64,000 nt of DNA from Pedobacter cryoconitis (GCF_014200605.1 NZ_JACHCE010000002.1:549300-613299), one strand, 5' to 3'. Positions 9,508-18,955 are shown, numbered from the stretch's first letter. The notes: generated by a model not told the origin, from the sequence alone. Program-made: numbers and translations.

Positions 9508-10293
9508 ATGACAAAATTCTTTTTCCAGGTCGCATTAACTTTTCTGCTTCCTCTAGATTTAATTGCACAGACTAATCCAGCTGCCCAGGCCGCAAAAGAT
9601 TATACGATTGCTGTCGCATGGCAGCAGCATTCAGGAGAATACAGAGCATTATCTTTCCAGGCCTATAACTTCGCTAAACTGTCCTTACAGGAGCGTTTAA
9701 AAGGTGCTGATGCTTCAAAACCTAATTGTGTGGTTGTTGATATAGATGAAACAGTTTTAGATAATTCTCCTTTTCAGGGACATGAGATTCAAAAGGGTTT
9801 AAGTTATGCAGCTAAAGACTGGTCGGAGTGGACTGCTAAAGCAGCAGCTGATACCGTACCTGGTGCATTAGGATTTTTAAAATATGCACAGACCCAAAAT
9901 GTAGAGACATTTTATATCACTAACCGTGATCAGGCAGACTATAAAGCAACTTTATCTAACTTACAGCGTTTAGGTTTTCCTTACGCTGACGACGCGCATT
10001 TAGTGGTTAAACAGGGTACTTCTGATAAGGAACCACGCAGACAGCAGGTATTGGGGAAATACAATGTCCTGCTGCTTTGCGGTGACAACTTAAGTGATTT
10101 TTCCAATGTCTTTTACAGAGAGGGAAAAAATACAAAAGAAGAAGTAGATAAAGCGCAGCAGGAATTTGGGAATCACTTCATCGTCTTACCTAACCCGATG
10201 TATGGTGACTGGGAGAAATTATTGTATAAAGGTGAACACCTGAATGAAACACAAAGAGCTCAGCAAAGAATTGAGGGGCTGAAAAGTTATTAA
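9508..10293 (+). CDS. HAD-family acid phosphatase, 5'-nucleotidase e(P4)-like
   Basis: This 261-residue protein has a signal peptide (1-21, ending LIAQ) and is predicted to be periplasmic. The HAD catalytic motif DIDET covers residues 78-82: Asp78 would be the nucleophile and Asp80 the acid/base. A YITNRDQ segment (motif II region) and CGDNLSDF (motif III/IV region) follow. The YTIAVAWQQHSGEYRALSFQAY opening is typical of the class C / e(P4) group, which dephosphorylates nucleoside monophosphates such as NMN. Unlike Haemophilus e(P4), no lipobox Cys is seen. Monocistronic, with its own promoter. Confidence 0.88.
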   Translation: MTKFFFQVALTFLLPLDLIAQTNPAAQAAKDYTIAVAWQQHSGEYRALSFQAYNFAKLSLQERLKGADASKPNCVVVDIDETVLDNSPFQGHEIQKGLSYAAKDWSEWTAKAAADTVPGALGFLKYAQTQNVETFYITNRDQADYKATLSNLQRLGFPYADDAHLVVKQGTSDKEPRRQQVLGKYNVLLLCGDNLSDFSNVFYREGKNTKEEVDKAQQEFGNHFIVLPNPMYGDWEKLLYKGEHLNETQRAQQRIEGLKSY

Positions 10294-10399
10294 GAGCGCT
10301 AAATAAGCTGAGTATTCAGACCTGAACAGCCTCTGACAGCCTTTTGAACTTAATTCAATAAATTCTTAGTTGAACATGCTTTTTTTGTTGGAATAATAT

Positions 10400-10407
10400 T
10401 AATTTTG
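10400..10407 (+). promoter_or_regulatory. -7 box for the 71-residue membrane protein gene
   Basis: TAATTTTG matches TAnnTTTG, 23 bases before the ATG. The TTGTTG at 10385-10390 is a possible -33 region. Confidence 0.55.
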
Positions 10408-10430
10408 CAACAGAATTAAAAAATAAAAAA

Positions 10431-10646
10431 ATGGAGCAAACGCCAAAACACAATACTAAAAGCATGCAAAATGCAAATCAAACATCAATATATAAATTAT
10501 TGGTTGCGGGTATCGTTGTGAGCATGTTAGGAGTTTATTTGCGTTTCGCATTTGACTCAACTACTTTATCTCTGGTATCATGGATCGTATTATTCCTTGG
10601 TGCATTTATTTGCTGCAAAGCAGTATTCAAAATCCTAGGTTCATAA
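10431..10646 (+). CDS. Small two-helix membrane protein, unknown function
   Basis: This 71-residue protein has a polar N-terminus (about 1-20) and two hydrophobic segments (about 22-41 and 46-66) separated by a short loop. I do not recognise a family. A -7 box upstream and a strong terminator downstream show that it is a real single-gene unit. Confidence 0.7.
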   Translation: MEQTPKHNTKSMQNANQTSIYKLLVAGIVVSMLGVYLRFAFDSTTLSLVSWIVLFLGAFICCKAVFKILGS

Positions 10647-10695
10647 TTCCAGAAAATAAAAGAAACTGATTAATTTCAAATCGCTTCTCCAAAGA

Positions 10696-10730
10696 AAAAG
10701 CCTTCTGCAAATAATTTGCAGAAGGCTTTT
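10696..10730. terminator. Bidirectional terminator
   Basis: A perfect 16-bp stem beginning AAAAGCCTTCTGCAAA, with loop TAA, has A and T runs on either side. It serves the plus-strand small membrane gene and the minus-strand methyltransferase gene. Confidence 0.9.
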
Positions 10731-10751
10731 TTATGGCACAGGATTTTATAA

Positions 10752-11396
10752 TTAAATCCCTAAACAGTTATTGCTTTTGTAAAATACAGAAGTGCGGTTG
10801 AAAGTAGTTACTCCAGGACTCATTCCTGTAAAAGGTAAATGCTTAAATCCTTTTTCTTTAAAAAAAGTAAAAGCCTCAGCATAATCCGGACGTTCAGAAT
10901 TATCCAATACAATTATACCATTTTCAGTAAGAGATAATATAGATTCTTTACAGCAGTTTACACGGTCTCTGCCATCAACAATAATGATGTTAAACTTCTG
11001 TTCAGTCGTAACAGCGCTCTTAGAATAATCTCCTCCACGAACCAGTTCGCAGTAGATCATTTTTACATTAGGTAGTTTGATATTTGCATTTCTTTCAAAC
11101 CAGGCTTTGTCATGTTCTACAGAGGTCACTGATTTGGCATGTTTTGCATAAAACAAGGTTGAGTTTCCACAGCCAAACTCAAATATATCATGTTGTTTAC
11201 CGATTCTGTCCTTAATGAAGTCAATAAAGGAGTAAGTTACCCATGGAATTGGTTCTCCATGTTCGTCTACAGCTGATTTTGTTTCCCGGGCTTTGAACCA
11301 GCCCACATCTGCTAAGTATCCTTTAAATCCCAGGGATAATAATGTGCGTAATTTGCTGGGATTAAATAGGGTCAGTCTTGATATATTATTATCCAA
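10752..11396 (-). CDS. Class I SAM-dependent methyltransferase-like protein
   Basis: This 214-residue protein has a Rossmann-type SAM-binding core. Motif I is FEFGCGNST (about 94-102), the acidic ribose-binding residue lies in VTSVEHD, and a later strand reads NIIIVDGRDR. The N-terminal ~60 residues have no recognised domain. The substrate is unknown; the closest general look is of FkbM-like or similar Bacteroidota methyltransferases. It lies downstream of ruvC on the same strand but has its own -7 box. Confidence 0.7.
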   Translation of the reverse strand: MDNNISRLTLFNPSKLRTLLSLGFKGYLADVGWFKARETKSAVDEHGEPIPWVTYSFIDFIKDRIGKQHDIFEFGCGNSTLFYAKHAKSVTSVEHDKAWFERNANIKLPNVKMIYCELVRGGDYSKSAVTTEQKFNIIIVDGRDRVNCCKESILSLTENGIIVLDNSERPDYAEAFTFFKEKGFKHLPFTGMSPGVTTFNRTSVFYKSNNCLGI

Positions 11397-11416
11397 AATT
11401 GTAATTGATTAAAACT

Positions 11417-11424
11417 CAAATGTA
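11417..11424 (-). promoter_or_regulatory. -7 box for the methyltransferase gene
   Basis: The minus strand reads TACATTTG, matching TAnnTTTG, 20 bases upstream of the ATG at 11396 and within the gap after ruvC. Confidence 0.5.
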
Positions 11425-11427
11425 CTA

Positions 11428-11991
11428 TTATTTAACTCTTTTCTGATTGTCTTTTGCAAAAGCATCCCATCCTGAATAAGATTTCCCGTTGCCGCTTGTG
11501 GATACCCTCTGGAAAGAATGGCACACCGCAACTGCCAGTCCATCTGTAGCATCAAGAAACTCTGGGGTTTCTTTGAAATTCAGCAGTCTTTGCAGCATCG
11601 CGGCAACCTGTTCTTTTCCGGCGCTTCCGTTGCCCGTAATAGACTGTTTGATTTTTCTTGGTGCATATTCAGTAATCGGCACATCCCTTGACAGGGCGGC
11701 TGCCATACAGATTCCCTGCGCCCTGCCTAGTTTAAGCATCACCTGTATGTTTTTTCCGTAAAACGGAGCCTCTAATGCCATCACATCTGGTTTATATTGT
11801 TCTACCAGGCCAACTGTTTTGGCAAAAATGCGCTGGAGCTTTAAAAAATGATCATCCAAATGATTCATCTTGACTATGCCCATTGCAATCAGTTCTATTT
11901 TGCTCCCCTTCTCTAAGATTACACCATAACCCATCACGGCAGTTCCCGGGTCGATACCCATGATTACCCTCTCCTTTTTTTTAGCCAACAT
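11428..11991 (-). CDS. ruvC: Holliday junction resolvase RuvC
   Basis: This 187-residue endonuclease resolves four-way junctions with RuvAB. The RNase H-like core starts with MGIDPGTAVMGYGV (Asp14), followed by ALEAPFYG with the second acidic residue and DATDGLAVAVCH with the last acidic pair. The order and spacing match RuvC. A ~20-residue tail after the core ends in basic residues. No other ruv gene is in the window. Confidence 0.96.
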   Translation of the reverse strand: MLAKKKERVIMGIDPGTAVMGYGVILEKGSKIELIAMGIVKMNHLDDHFLKLQRIFAKTVGLVEQYKPDVMALEAPFYGKNIQVMLKLGRAQGICMAAALSRDVPITEYAPRKIKQSITGNGSAGKEQVAAMLQRLLNFKETPEFLDATDGLAVAVCHSFQRVSTSGNGKSYSGWDAFAKDNQKRVK

Positions 11992-12036
11992 AGAACAATA
12001 TTAAGCATATTTGCACAATATAAAAGAAACGATAAT

Positions 12037-13014
12037 TTGAGATCTGAATATAAACGTATATTTTCCTATGCTATTAAAGTAACAATTGTTGCTTTTGCAT
12101 TCTGGTTCATCTATCATAAACTTACCTCCAACCAGAACCTTGAAAAATTCAGGGATATCATATCCACCATCCCGCGCATAGAAATTACTGCGGTAATTTC
12201 ATTGGTTCTTTTACTTATGCTGGTCAACTGGGGGCTTGAAGCACTCAAATGGAAGCGGTTACTCCGGCAAATTGAAAAATTAAGCGTATGGCAATCCATT
12301 GAATCTGTCTTTTGCGGTTTAACACTGGCTATTTTTACACCAAACAGATTAGGTGAATATGGCGGGAGGGTGTTTTTCCTTTCCCCTAAACGCAGAATTA
12401 TAGGAGTAGTGGCTATGGCAGTGGGGAATATCGGACAGATGGTACTGACCAATATTTTCGGTGCGATAGCTTTATGTATCTTCTTACTTCGTTTTCTTGA
12501 TCTGGATTACCGGCTTAACTATGCAATTATAGTCCTGGCTGCCATGTTCTGCCTGTTTTTCCTGATTTTCTTTTTCAATATCCGCTGGTTAAACGGACTA
12601 TTGCTTTCGATGCGTTTTACCAGGAAGTACAAGAAGTTTTATAGTATTCTTGGACGTTACCATAAGAAAGAGCTTTTTCAGATACTTATGTTTTGCCTGG
12701 CGCGTTATGTTGTATTCAGTACGCAGTACTTTATTATGTTTTACTGGCTGATTGCCGATATTCATTACCTCGACATACTAATGATGGTTTGTATCCTGTT
12801 TTTTGTACAATCGACCTTACCATCTCTTGATTTATTTGATATTGGGATAAGAAGTGCAACTGCGTCTTATTTTTTTAGCTTTGTAACCAAACAGGATGTC
12901 GCTGTGATTGCATGTACGGCAAGTATCTGGCTGATAAATATTATTATTCCTGCTATATTAGGTTCATATTTTGTTTTTAAATTAAATTTTTTTGGAAGTC
13001 TTAAGCGTCGTTAG
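12037..13014 (+). CDS. Lysylphosphatidylglycerol synthase TM-like (flippase-like) membrane protein
   Basis: This 325-residue integral membrane protein has about eight hydrophobic segments. The motif TPNRLGEYGGRVFFL after the third segment is typical of the UPF0104/LPG synthase transmembrane family (YbhN-like). There is no cytoplasmic synthase domain, so it is the stand-alone form often found beside glycosyltransferases. The start is TTG at 12037; no in-frame ATG fits upstream. Its end overlaps the next glycosyltransferase gene by 23 bases, which suggests coupled translation and a shared role in envelope glycan or lipid assembly (inference). Confidence 0.75.
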   Translation: MRSEYKRIFSYAIKVTIVAFAFWFIYHKLTSNQNLEKFRDIISTIPRIEITAVISLVLLLMLVNWGLEALKWKRLLRQIEKLSVWQSIESVFCGLTLAIFTPNRLGEYGGRVFFLSPKRRIIGVVAMAVGNIGQMVLTNIFGAIALCIFLLRFLDLDYRLNYAIIVLAAMFCLFFLIFFFNIRWLNGLLLSMRFTRKYKKFYSILGRYHKKELFQILMFCLARYVVFSTQYFIMFYWLIADIHYLDILMMVCILFFVQSTLPSLDLFDIGIRSATASYFFSFVTKQDVAVIACTASIWLINIIIPAILGSYFVFKLNFFGSLKRR

Positions 13015-14128
13015 TTACCTGTCTGCATTTTTAACCATTATATATCTTCTTGTCGTTGCCGGATTTATCAGGGGGTGGCATAAACTGATATCATTTAAAT
13101 ATAAACAGACTACAGGTTCTACAGCTGTTTCGATTATCATCGCTGCCCGTAATGAAGCTGAAAACATTCACCGGACTATTGAAGCCCTGCTTGCTCAGGA
13201 TTATAACAAGGCGTTGACTGAAATCATATTTATTGATGACCATTCGACAGATAATATGGCAGAAATCGTTAAATCATATACTTCATCAGGAGTAAAACTG
13301 ATCTCTCTGAAAGAAAATCAGGCATTAAATTCTTATAAGAAAAAGGCTATTCAGACAGCTATCGGACAAGCTACCGGAGATCTGATTATTACCACAGATG
13401 CGGATTGCCGGATGGGAACATCATGGCTTAAAACGATCATTGCGTTTTATGAAGAGAAACAATATAAAATGATTTCATCGCCTGTGGCCTATGATGAAGA
13501 GAAAAGTTTTTTCGAAAGGGCACAATCACTGGAATTTCTTTACCTGATTGGTTTGGGAGCCTCGACAATAGGGAACAAAAAACCTTCTACCTGCAACGGC
13601 GCTAATTTAGCTTATGAAAAAGCAGCTTTTTACGAGGTAGGTGGTTTTCAGGGCATAGATGATCTGGCTTCTGGAGATGATGAATTGTTACTGCATAAAA
13701 TTGCTGCCCGTTATGATAACCGCATCGGTTTTCTGAGAAATTCTGATGCAATGGTTTATACCCATGCCAAACCTAATCTGGGAGAATTTATACAGCAACG
13801 CAAACGCTGGGCTTCAAAAAGTACACGTTATAAAAATAAATCTATCATTGTACTGGGTGTATTTATCTGGTTCTTTAATGTAAGTATCCTGTTGAACCTG
13901 CTGGTTGGCCTGTTCTTTATCGGCTTCCTTAAGATTGCCCTTGTGCAATTGCTCTTAAAAATCATTGTAGAGTTTATATTCCTGATGGATGTGACTAAAT
14001 TCGCTAAAAGGAGAAGCCTGATGGTATTATTACCTGTACTTAATGTGCTTCATGTCCTTTATATCATCTATATTGGTATTGCCGGTAATTCGGGTAAGTA
14101 TAACTGGAAAGGCAGAATGGTTAAATAA
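12992..14128 (+). CDS. Family 2 glycosyltransferase, membrane-anchored
   Basis: This 378-residue protein has an N-terminal membrane helix (about 5-26) and a GT-A domain opening with VSIIIAARNEAENIHRTI. IFIDDHSTDN and TTDADCRM (DxD-type) follow, then a C-terminal membrane region (about 290-370). The QQRKRWASKS motif fits processive or lipid-linked GT2 enzymes. The TTG start at 12992 overlaps the upstream gene; the stop overlaps the next ATG (TAATG). The acceptor is unknown. Confidence 0.85.
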   Translation: MEVLSVVSYLSAFLTIIYLLVVAGFIRGWHKLISFKYKQTTGSTAVSIIIAARNEAENIHRTIEALLAQDYNKALTEIIFIDDHSTDNMAEIVKSYTSSGVKLISLKENQALNSYKKKAIQTAIGQATGDLIITTDADCRMGTSWLKTIIAFYEEKQYKMISSPVAYDEEKSFFERAQSLEFLYLIGLGASTIGNKKPSTCNGANLAYEKAAFYEVGGFQGIDDLASGDDELLLHKIAARYDNRIGFLRNSDAMVYTHAKPNLGEFIQQRKRWASKSTRYKNKSIIVLGVFIWFFNVSILLNLLVGLFFIGFLKIALVQLLLKIIVEFIFLMDVTKFAKRRSLMVLLPVLNVLHVLYIIYIGIAGNSGKYNWKGRMVK

Positions 14129-15237
14129 TGGAAGAAAGTGTTAGCCCCTCAAAAAGAATATGGGTCAGGTTTAAGAGAAATAAACCTGCCGTTGGGGGAT
14201 TAATATTTATTCTGCTGTTATTGGTCATGGGGCTTTTAGGTTATCTGATTACACCAGATCAGACGCCAATGGCGAATACGATGCATTTGCAATTAAGCAA
14301 TAAAAAGCCGGGCAGGTCATTTCAGTTTCTGGTAATCAGTTATAATCCCGATTTTAAAAAGGTCAGTTTCCTGAAAAAAATGCTATTCGGGCAGGAAGCT
14401 GAATTCAAAAGTATTCCTATTACGGATTATAGGGTTGCTGGCAGCAAATTATGGATCAAAGAATATATCGGTGATGATGAAGAGGCCGCAGAAAGCAGTA
14501 TTTCGCTTCCTGCAGACCACCAGGGATATCTTAAAACCCATATTTTTCAGCAAACATTCTGGTTGGGTACAGATGGTTATGGCAGAGATCTGTTAAGCCG
14601 TTTAATTCTGGGTATCCGTGTTTCTCTTTCCGTAGGTTTAATGGCTGTACTGATCTCCATGAGTATCGGCTTAAGTCTGGGAGCTATGGCAGGCTATTTT
14701 GGTGGAATTACAGATTCGGCTGTTAGCTGGCTGATGAATGTGATCTGGTCATTACCTTCCTTATTATTGGTTATTGCGATCTCTTTTGCTTTAGGAAAAG
14801 GTTTCTGGCAGATCTTTATTGCTGTAGGTTTATCCACCTGGGTAGATGTAGCCAGATTAGTCCGTGGACAGGTGATGGCACTTAAAGAAGCTGAATTTGT
14901 AGAAGCCGCAAGAGCATTGGGTTTTCCGGCATCGCGGATACTTATGCGGCATATCCTGCCAAATATCGCAGGGCCTGTACTGGTGATCGCTTCTGCCAAT
15001 TTTGCTTCCGCTATTCTGCTCGAAACAGGATTGAGTTTTCTGGGTTTTGGTGCACAGCCGCCTATGCCGGGCTGGGGTGGAATGATTAAAGAAAATTACG
15101 GATATATTGTCATGGATGCAGCCTATCTGGCTATTTTACCGGGAATGGCTATTATGTTAACCGTTTATGCCTTTAACCTGATGGCGATAGGCCTGAGCGA
15201 CGCTTTTAAAGTGAAATCTCCAGGTACACTGGTTTAA
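14128..15237 (+). CDS. ABC transporter permease, DppC/OppC family
   Basis: This 369-residue inner-membrane permease has an N-terminal cytoplasmic stretch and first membrane helix (about 22-42). An extended, probably periplasmic, region follows (about 45-150). The binding-protein-dependent transport domain has five more helices and the EAA loop EAARALGFPASRILMRHILPN. WLGTDGYGRDLLSRL marks the start of the domain. The family imports peptides or nickel together with a second permease, ATPases and a binding protein. None of these partners is encoded nearby, so its transporter must be assembled from genes elsewhere. Confidence 0.9.
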   Translation: MEESVSPSKRIWVRFKRNKPAVGGLIFILLLLVMGLLGYLITPDQTPMANTMHLQLSNKKPGRSFQFLVISYNPDFKKVSFLKKMLFGQEAEFKSIPITDYRVAGSKLWIKEYIGDDEEAAESSISLPADHQGYLKTHIFQQTFWLGTDGYGRDLLSRLILGIRVSLSVGLMAVLISMSIGLSLGAMAGYFGGITDSAVSWLMNVIWSLPSLLLVIAISFALGKGFWQIFIAVGLSTWVDVARLVRGQVMALKEAEFVEAARALGFPASRILMRHILPNIAGPVLVIASANFASAILLETGLSFLGFGAQPPMPGWGGMIKENYGYIVMDAAYLAILPGMAIMLTVYAFNLMAIGLSDAFKVKSPGTLV

Positions 15238-15247
15238 AAAATTCCTT

Positions 15248-15255
15248 TAACTTTG
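15248..15255 (+). promoter_or_regulatory. -7 box directly before rnhB
   Basis: TAACTTTG matches TAnnTTTG and ends only six bases before the ATG at 15262, so the transcript would have almost no leader. Confidence 0.5.
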
Positions 15256-15261
15256 CCCGAT

Positions 15262-15873
15262 ATGTTATTGAACTGTTTTCAACAAGAATTTTTAGAAGCG
15301 GGTTGTGATGAAGCCGGCAGAGGTTGTTTAGCCGGACCTGTTTACGCGGCCGCAGTAATTTTACCGCTCGACTTTACTGCCGGAGAGTTGAATGACTCCA
15401 AAAAATTAACACATAAACAGCGGGTAGCTTTAAGACATATTATTGAAAAAGAAGCTGTAGCGTGGGCTGTAGGAATTGTTGATAACAACGAAATAGATGA
15501 AATTAATATCCTGAATGCTTCATTTCTGGCTATGCACAGGGCCATTGAACAACTGGTTGTTCAGCCAGGATATTTAAGTATAGATGGAAACCGTTTTAAA
15601 ACATATCCTGATATTCCGCATAGTTGTATTGTTAAAGGAGATGGTAAATATTTGAATATTGCTGCCGCTTCTATACTGGCGAAAACACACCGTGATGAGT
15701 ACATGGACAATCTTTCTGCACAATTCCCAGCTTATCAGTGGCAGCAGAATAAAGGTTATCCTACTAAAGTTCACCGTTCGGCAGCTTTGCTTCACGGGCT
15801 TACTCCATATCACCGTAAAACTTTTGCAATAAGTGATCCTGAAATAATTCTCGTTACAGATAATGCCGGATAA
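15262..15873 (+). CDS. rnhB: Ribonuclease HII
   Basis: This 203-residue enzyme removes ribonucleotides and RNA from RNA/DNA hybrids. The signature [18 protein letters not shown] supplies the first Asp-Glu pair near the N-terminus. [12 protein letters not shown] and [21 protein letters not shown] (with the C-terminal acidic and basic residues) are also characteristic. The ATG at 15262 is preferred to the TTG at 15253, because the TTG overlaps the -7 box. It follows the ABC permease by 24 bases but is probably transcribed separately. Confidence 0.95.
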   Translation: MLLNCFQQEFLEAGCDEAGRGCLAGPVYAAAVILPLDFTAGELNDSKKLTHKQRVALRHIIEKEAVAWAVGIVDNNEIDEINILNASFLAMHRAIEQLVVQPGYLSIDGNRFKTYPDIPHSCIVKGDGKYLNIAAASILAKTHRDEYMDNLSAQFPAYQWQQNKGYPTKVHRSAALLHGLTPYHRKTFAISDPEIILVTDNAG

Positions 15874-15890
15874 TTCGTATTTTCACCTTA

Positions 15891-17093
15891 TTGAAAACAC
15901 TTATACTCAGCAACCGTGTTCCCTTTCCTCCAAACAGTGGTTATCCTATCGTAGTTTACAATACGATGAAAGGATTACTGAATCTGGGGGTGGATATTAC
16001 TTTGTTCAGTATTAACACCAATAAACATCGTGTAGATGTAGATGACATCTATGATCCTGTATATGATCAGATTAAATTTCACTCTTTTGATCTGGATACG
16101 GAGGTTAATCTATGGGGTGCATTTTTCAATATCTTTTCCAATGAATCTTATAACGTCTCTAGATTTTACGATGACGATGCGGCGAAGCTGCTGGAAAATA
16201 TTCTTCGTGAAAATGAATTTGATATTATCCAGTTTGAAGGGCTATTTGTGGTTCCCTATCTTGATGTTGTTAAAACAAACAGTAAAGCAAAACTGATTTA
16301 TCGTGCACACAATATTGTTTTTGACGTTTGGGAAAGGTTAGCGAATTCAGAACGTTTTACACCCAGACGTAAATATCTCCAGTTTTTATCCCGCAGGTTA
16401 AAAATTTATGAGACTGAACAAATTAATCGTTTTCATCAGATTTTTGCAATCAGTCAGCCAGACCGTTTAAGCATTCTTTCTTTTGGCTGTGAGATTGGTA
16501 TAGAAGTATTCCCTGTAGCCCTGGATTTCGAAAAATATACTATTGACCAGTCTAAAACCAGTTTCCCTACTTTATTCCATTTAGGGGCTATGGATTGGCG
16601 GCCTAATAAGGAAGGGCTGGAATGGTTTATAGAAGAAATCTGGCCGGATATAGAGAAACTAAGCTCAGAACTCCGGTTTTATGTGGCTGGTAAAAGTATG
16701 CCGCAGCATTTTTATGATTATGATTCCGATAACCTGGTCGTGGAAGGCGAGGTTTTCGATGCGATAGAATTTATGAATTCGAAGGCGATTATGATTGTCC
16801 CTTTGCTTTCGGGTAGTGGAATGCGGGTGAAAATCATTGAAGGTATGGCGATGAAAAAATGCATTATTGCTACGACCTATGCTGCAGAAGGGCTTAACTG
16901 TGAAAATGGTAAAGATATCCTGATTGCTGATACTGCTGATGAGTTTTACCGCTGTATTTTACAATGTATTACCCATCCGAACAGATGGCGTGAAATTGGT
17001 GAAAATGCCCGCAGGACAGCAGAAAGAGATCACAACCTGTCCACTATTTCGCTAAGGATGCTGAATGTCTATGAGCGATTAGTAAATGGATAA
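15891..17093 (+). CDS. GT-B glycosyltransferase (family 4/1-like)
   Basis: This 400-residue protein has the two-lobed GT-B plan. The N-lobe starts LILSNRVPFPPNSGYP, a donor/acceptor glycine loop. The C-lobe contains FHLGAMDWRPNKEG and VPLLSGSGMRVKIIEGMA, the nucleotide-sugar EX7E-like region. The TTG at 15891 is the start because the conserved N-lobe begins immediately after it. The sugar and acceptor are unknown. It lies 17 bases after rnhB. Confidence 0.85.
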   Translation: MKTLILSNRVPFPPNSGYPIVVYNTMKGLLNLGVDITLFSINTNKHRVDVDDIYDPVYDQIKFHSFDLDTEVNLWGAFFNIFSNESYNVSRFYDDDAAKLLENILRENEFDIIQFEGLFVVPYLDVVKTNSKAKLIYRAHNIVFDVWERLANSERFTPRRKYLQFLSRRLKIYETEQINRFHQIFAISQPDRLSILSFGCEIGIEVFPVALDFEKYTIDQSKTSFPTLFHLGAMDWRPNKEGLEWFIEEIWPDIEKLSSELRFYVAGKSMPQHFYDYDSDNLVVEGEVFDAIEFMNSKAIMIVPLLSGSGMRVKIIEGMAMKKCIIATTYAAEGLNCENGKDILIADTADEFYRCILQCITHPNRWREIGENARRTAERDHNLSTISLRMLNVYERLVNG

Positions 17094-17101
17094 TTTTTAT
17101 G

Positions 17102-17109
17102 TACTTTTG
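17102..17109 (+). promoter_or_regulatory. -7 box for gcvT
   Basis: TACTTTTG matches TAnnTTTG, 25 bases before the ATG at 17135. Confidence 0.55.
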
Positions 17110-17134
17110 CCCTCAATTTTAAGAGCAATATCGC

Positions 17135-18214
17135 ATGAATAATACCGCATTAACAGAAAAACATATTTCATTAGGAGCCAAAATGGTTCCATTTGCAGGA
17201 TACAATATGCCCGTTCAATACGAAGGCATTAATGCAGAACATGCTACAGTTAGAAAAGCCGTAGGCGTTTTTGACGTAAGCCACATGGGTGAATTCATCC
17301 TTAAAGGTGAAAATGCATTGGACCTGATTCAACGTGTAATCAGTAATGATGCTTCAAAATTATATGATGGTAAAGTTCAGTATGCTTATCTTCCAAACGA
17401 AGATGGTGGTATTGTAGACGATTTACTGGTTTACAGAATCGACGAAAAAACTTATATGCTTGTTGTTAACGCTTCAAACATTGAGAAAGACTGGAATTGG
17501 ATTCAGAAATTCAATACACAGGATGTAGAAATGCACAATATATCTGACAAAACTTCTTTATTAGCGGTTCAGGGACCTAAAGCAGCAGAAGCATTACAAA
17601 GCTTAACTGATATTGACCTGGCTTCTATGGAATATTATACTTTCACTAAAGGCGTATTTGCCGGTATAGATAACGTAATTGTTTCTGCAACTGGTTATAC
17701 AGGTGCCGGCGGTTTTGAGCTGTACTGTGATAATGAGCATGCTGAAAAGTTATGGGATGCCGTTTTCCAGGCAGGGGCAGCATTTAATATTAAGCCAATT
17801 GGTTTAGGTGCCCGTGATACTTTACGTTTGGAGATGGGTTTCTGTTTATATGGAAACGACATCGATGATACTACTTCTCCGATTGAAGCTGGTTTAGGAT
17901 GGGTAACCAAATTCACTAAGGCCTTCACGAATTCAGAAGCATTGCTTGCTGAAAAAGAAGCTGGTGTTAAACGTCGCCTGATTGGTTTTGAAATGATTGA
18001 CCGTGGTATTCCCCGTCATGATTATGAAATTGTTGATGCAGAAGGAAATGTAATTGGAAAAGTAACTTCAGGTACGCAATCCCCATCTTTACAAAAAGCA
18101 ATTGGTATGGGTTATGTAACTAAAGCACATGCTAAAGAAGGTACTGAAATTTATATCAGCATCCGCAACACATCAATTAAAGCTAAAATAGTAAAGTTCC
18201 CTTTTTATAAATAA
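17135..18214 (+). CDS. gcvT: Glycine cleavage system aminomethyltransferase (T protein)
   Basis: This 359-residue enzyme transfers the aminomethyl carbon of glycine to tetrahydrofolate, releasing ammonia. Landmarks are the N-terminal [25 protein letters not shown] (folate-binding Asp region), [15 protein letters not shown] and the C-terminal barrel with [19 protein letters not shown]. Length is normal. gcvH and gcvP are not in the window, so the system is dispersed. It is followed 18 bases later by comB. Confidence 0.96.
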   Translation: MNNTALTEKHISLGAKMVPFAGYNMPVQYEGINAEHATVRKAVGVFDVSHMGEFILKGENALDLIQRVISNDASKLYDGKVQYAYLPNEDGGIVDDLLVYRIDEKTYMLVVNASNIEKDWNWIQKFNTQDVEMHNISDKTSLLAVQGPKAAEALQSLTDIDLASMEYYTFTKGVFAGIDNVIVSATGYTGAGGFELYCDNEHAEKLWDAVFQAGAAFNIKPIGLGARDTLRLEMGFCLYGNDIDDTTSPIEAGLGWVTKFTKAFTNSEALLAEKEAGVKRRLIGFEMIDRGIPRHDYEIVDAEGNVIGKVTSGTQSPSLQKAIGMGYVTKAHAKEGTEIYISIRNTSIKAKIVKFPFYK

Positions 18215-18232
18215 TCCGCTGCCGCCCTGATC

Positions 18233-18955
18233 ATGCAAAGAAAGATTGAAGTCTGTTTAACGCCTGCCCTTATAGATTTATACGCTATTGAGCATAGCAT
18301 TGTCGTAGTTATAGATATTTTAAGAGCGACCTCTTCTATGGTTTATGGAATTGATAATGGCGCACAGGCAATCATTCCGGTAGCTCAGGTCGAAGAATGC
18401 ATGAGTTATGCAGATAAAGGTTATTTGCTGGCAGCAGAGCGAAACGGGGAAATAGTTGAAGGCTTTGACTTCGGTAATTCCCCGTTTTCCTATACCGCTG
18501 AAAAAGTTGCGGGTAAAACTATTGTCCTCACGACTACCAATGGCACTAAGGCGCTTCATTTGGCCAGAAAACGTGCAAGTCGGGTGGTGATTGGTTCTTT
18601 CCTGAACCTTGGGGCTTTATGTGAGTGGCTTAAAACTCAGGAAAAAGATGTATTGCTGCTTTGTGCAGGATGGAAAGACCAGTTTAACCTGGAAGATACC
18701 ATTTTTGCGGGTGCGGTGGTTAGTGAGCTTCGCCAGGGTTTTACACATTATGACGATGCTAGTGTAGCTGCAGAAGATCTTTATCTGCTGGCTAAAGATG
18801 ATTTAAGAGCCTATATCCATAAATCTTCTCACAGCCACCGTATGGTTGCGCTGAATATAGAAGAAGATGTGAAATTCTGTTTGCAAACTAATATCTGCCA
18901 GACAATCCCTGTACTGGAAGGTGATCAGCTTGTCGCTTTGAATACTGGTTTATAA
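18233..18955 (+). CDS. comB: 2-phosphosulfolactate phosphatase (ComB family)
   Basis: This 240-residue protein matches the ComB family. The family signature is seen in VVVIDILRATSSMVYGID, AERNGEIVEGFDFGNSP, VLTTTNGTKAL and CAGWKDQFNLEDTIFAG. ComB removes phosphate from 2-phosphosulfolactate in coenzyme M synthesis in archaea. In bacteria it is found without the full pathway, and its product may feed sulfolactate or sulfonate metabolism. It lies 18 bases after gcvT, probably in the same transcript. Its last bases overlap the convergent patatin gene. Confidence 0.88.
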   Translation: MQRKIEVCLTPALIDLYAIEHSIVVVIDILRATSSMVYGIDNGAQAIIPVAQVEECMSYADKGYLLAAERNGEIVEGFDFGNSPFSYTAEKVAGKTIVLTTTNGTKALHLARKRASRVVIGSFLNLGALCEWLKTQEKDVLLLCAGWKDQFNLEDTIFAGAVVSELRQGFTHYDDASVAAEDLYLLAKDDLRAYIHKSSHSHRMVALNIEEDVKFCLQTNICQTIPVLEGDQLVALNTGL

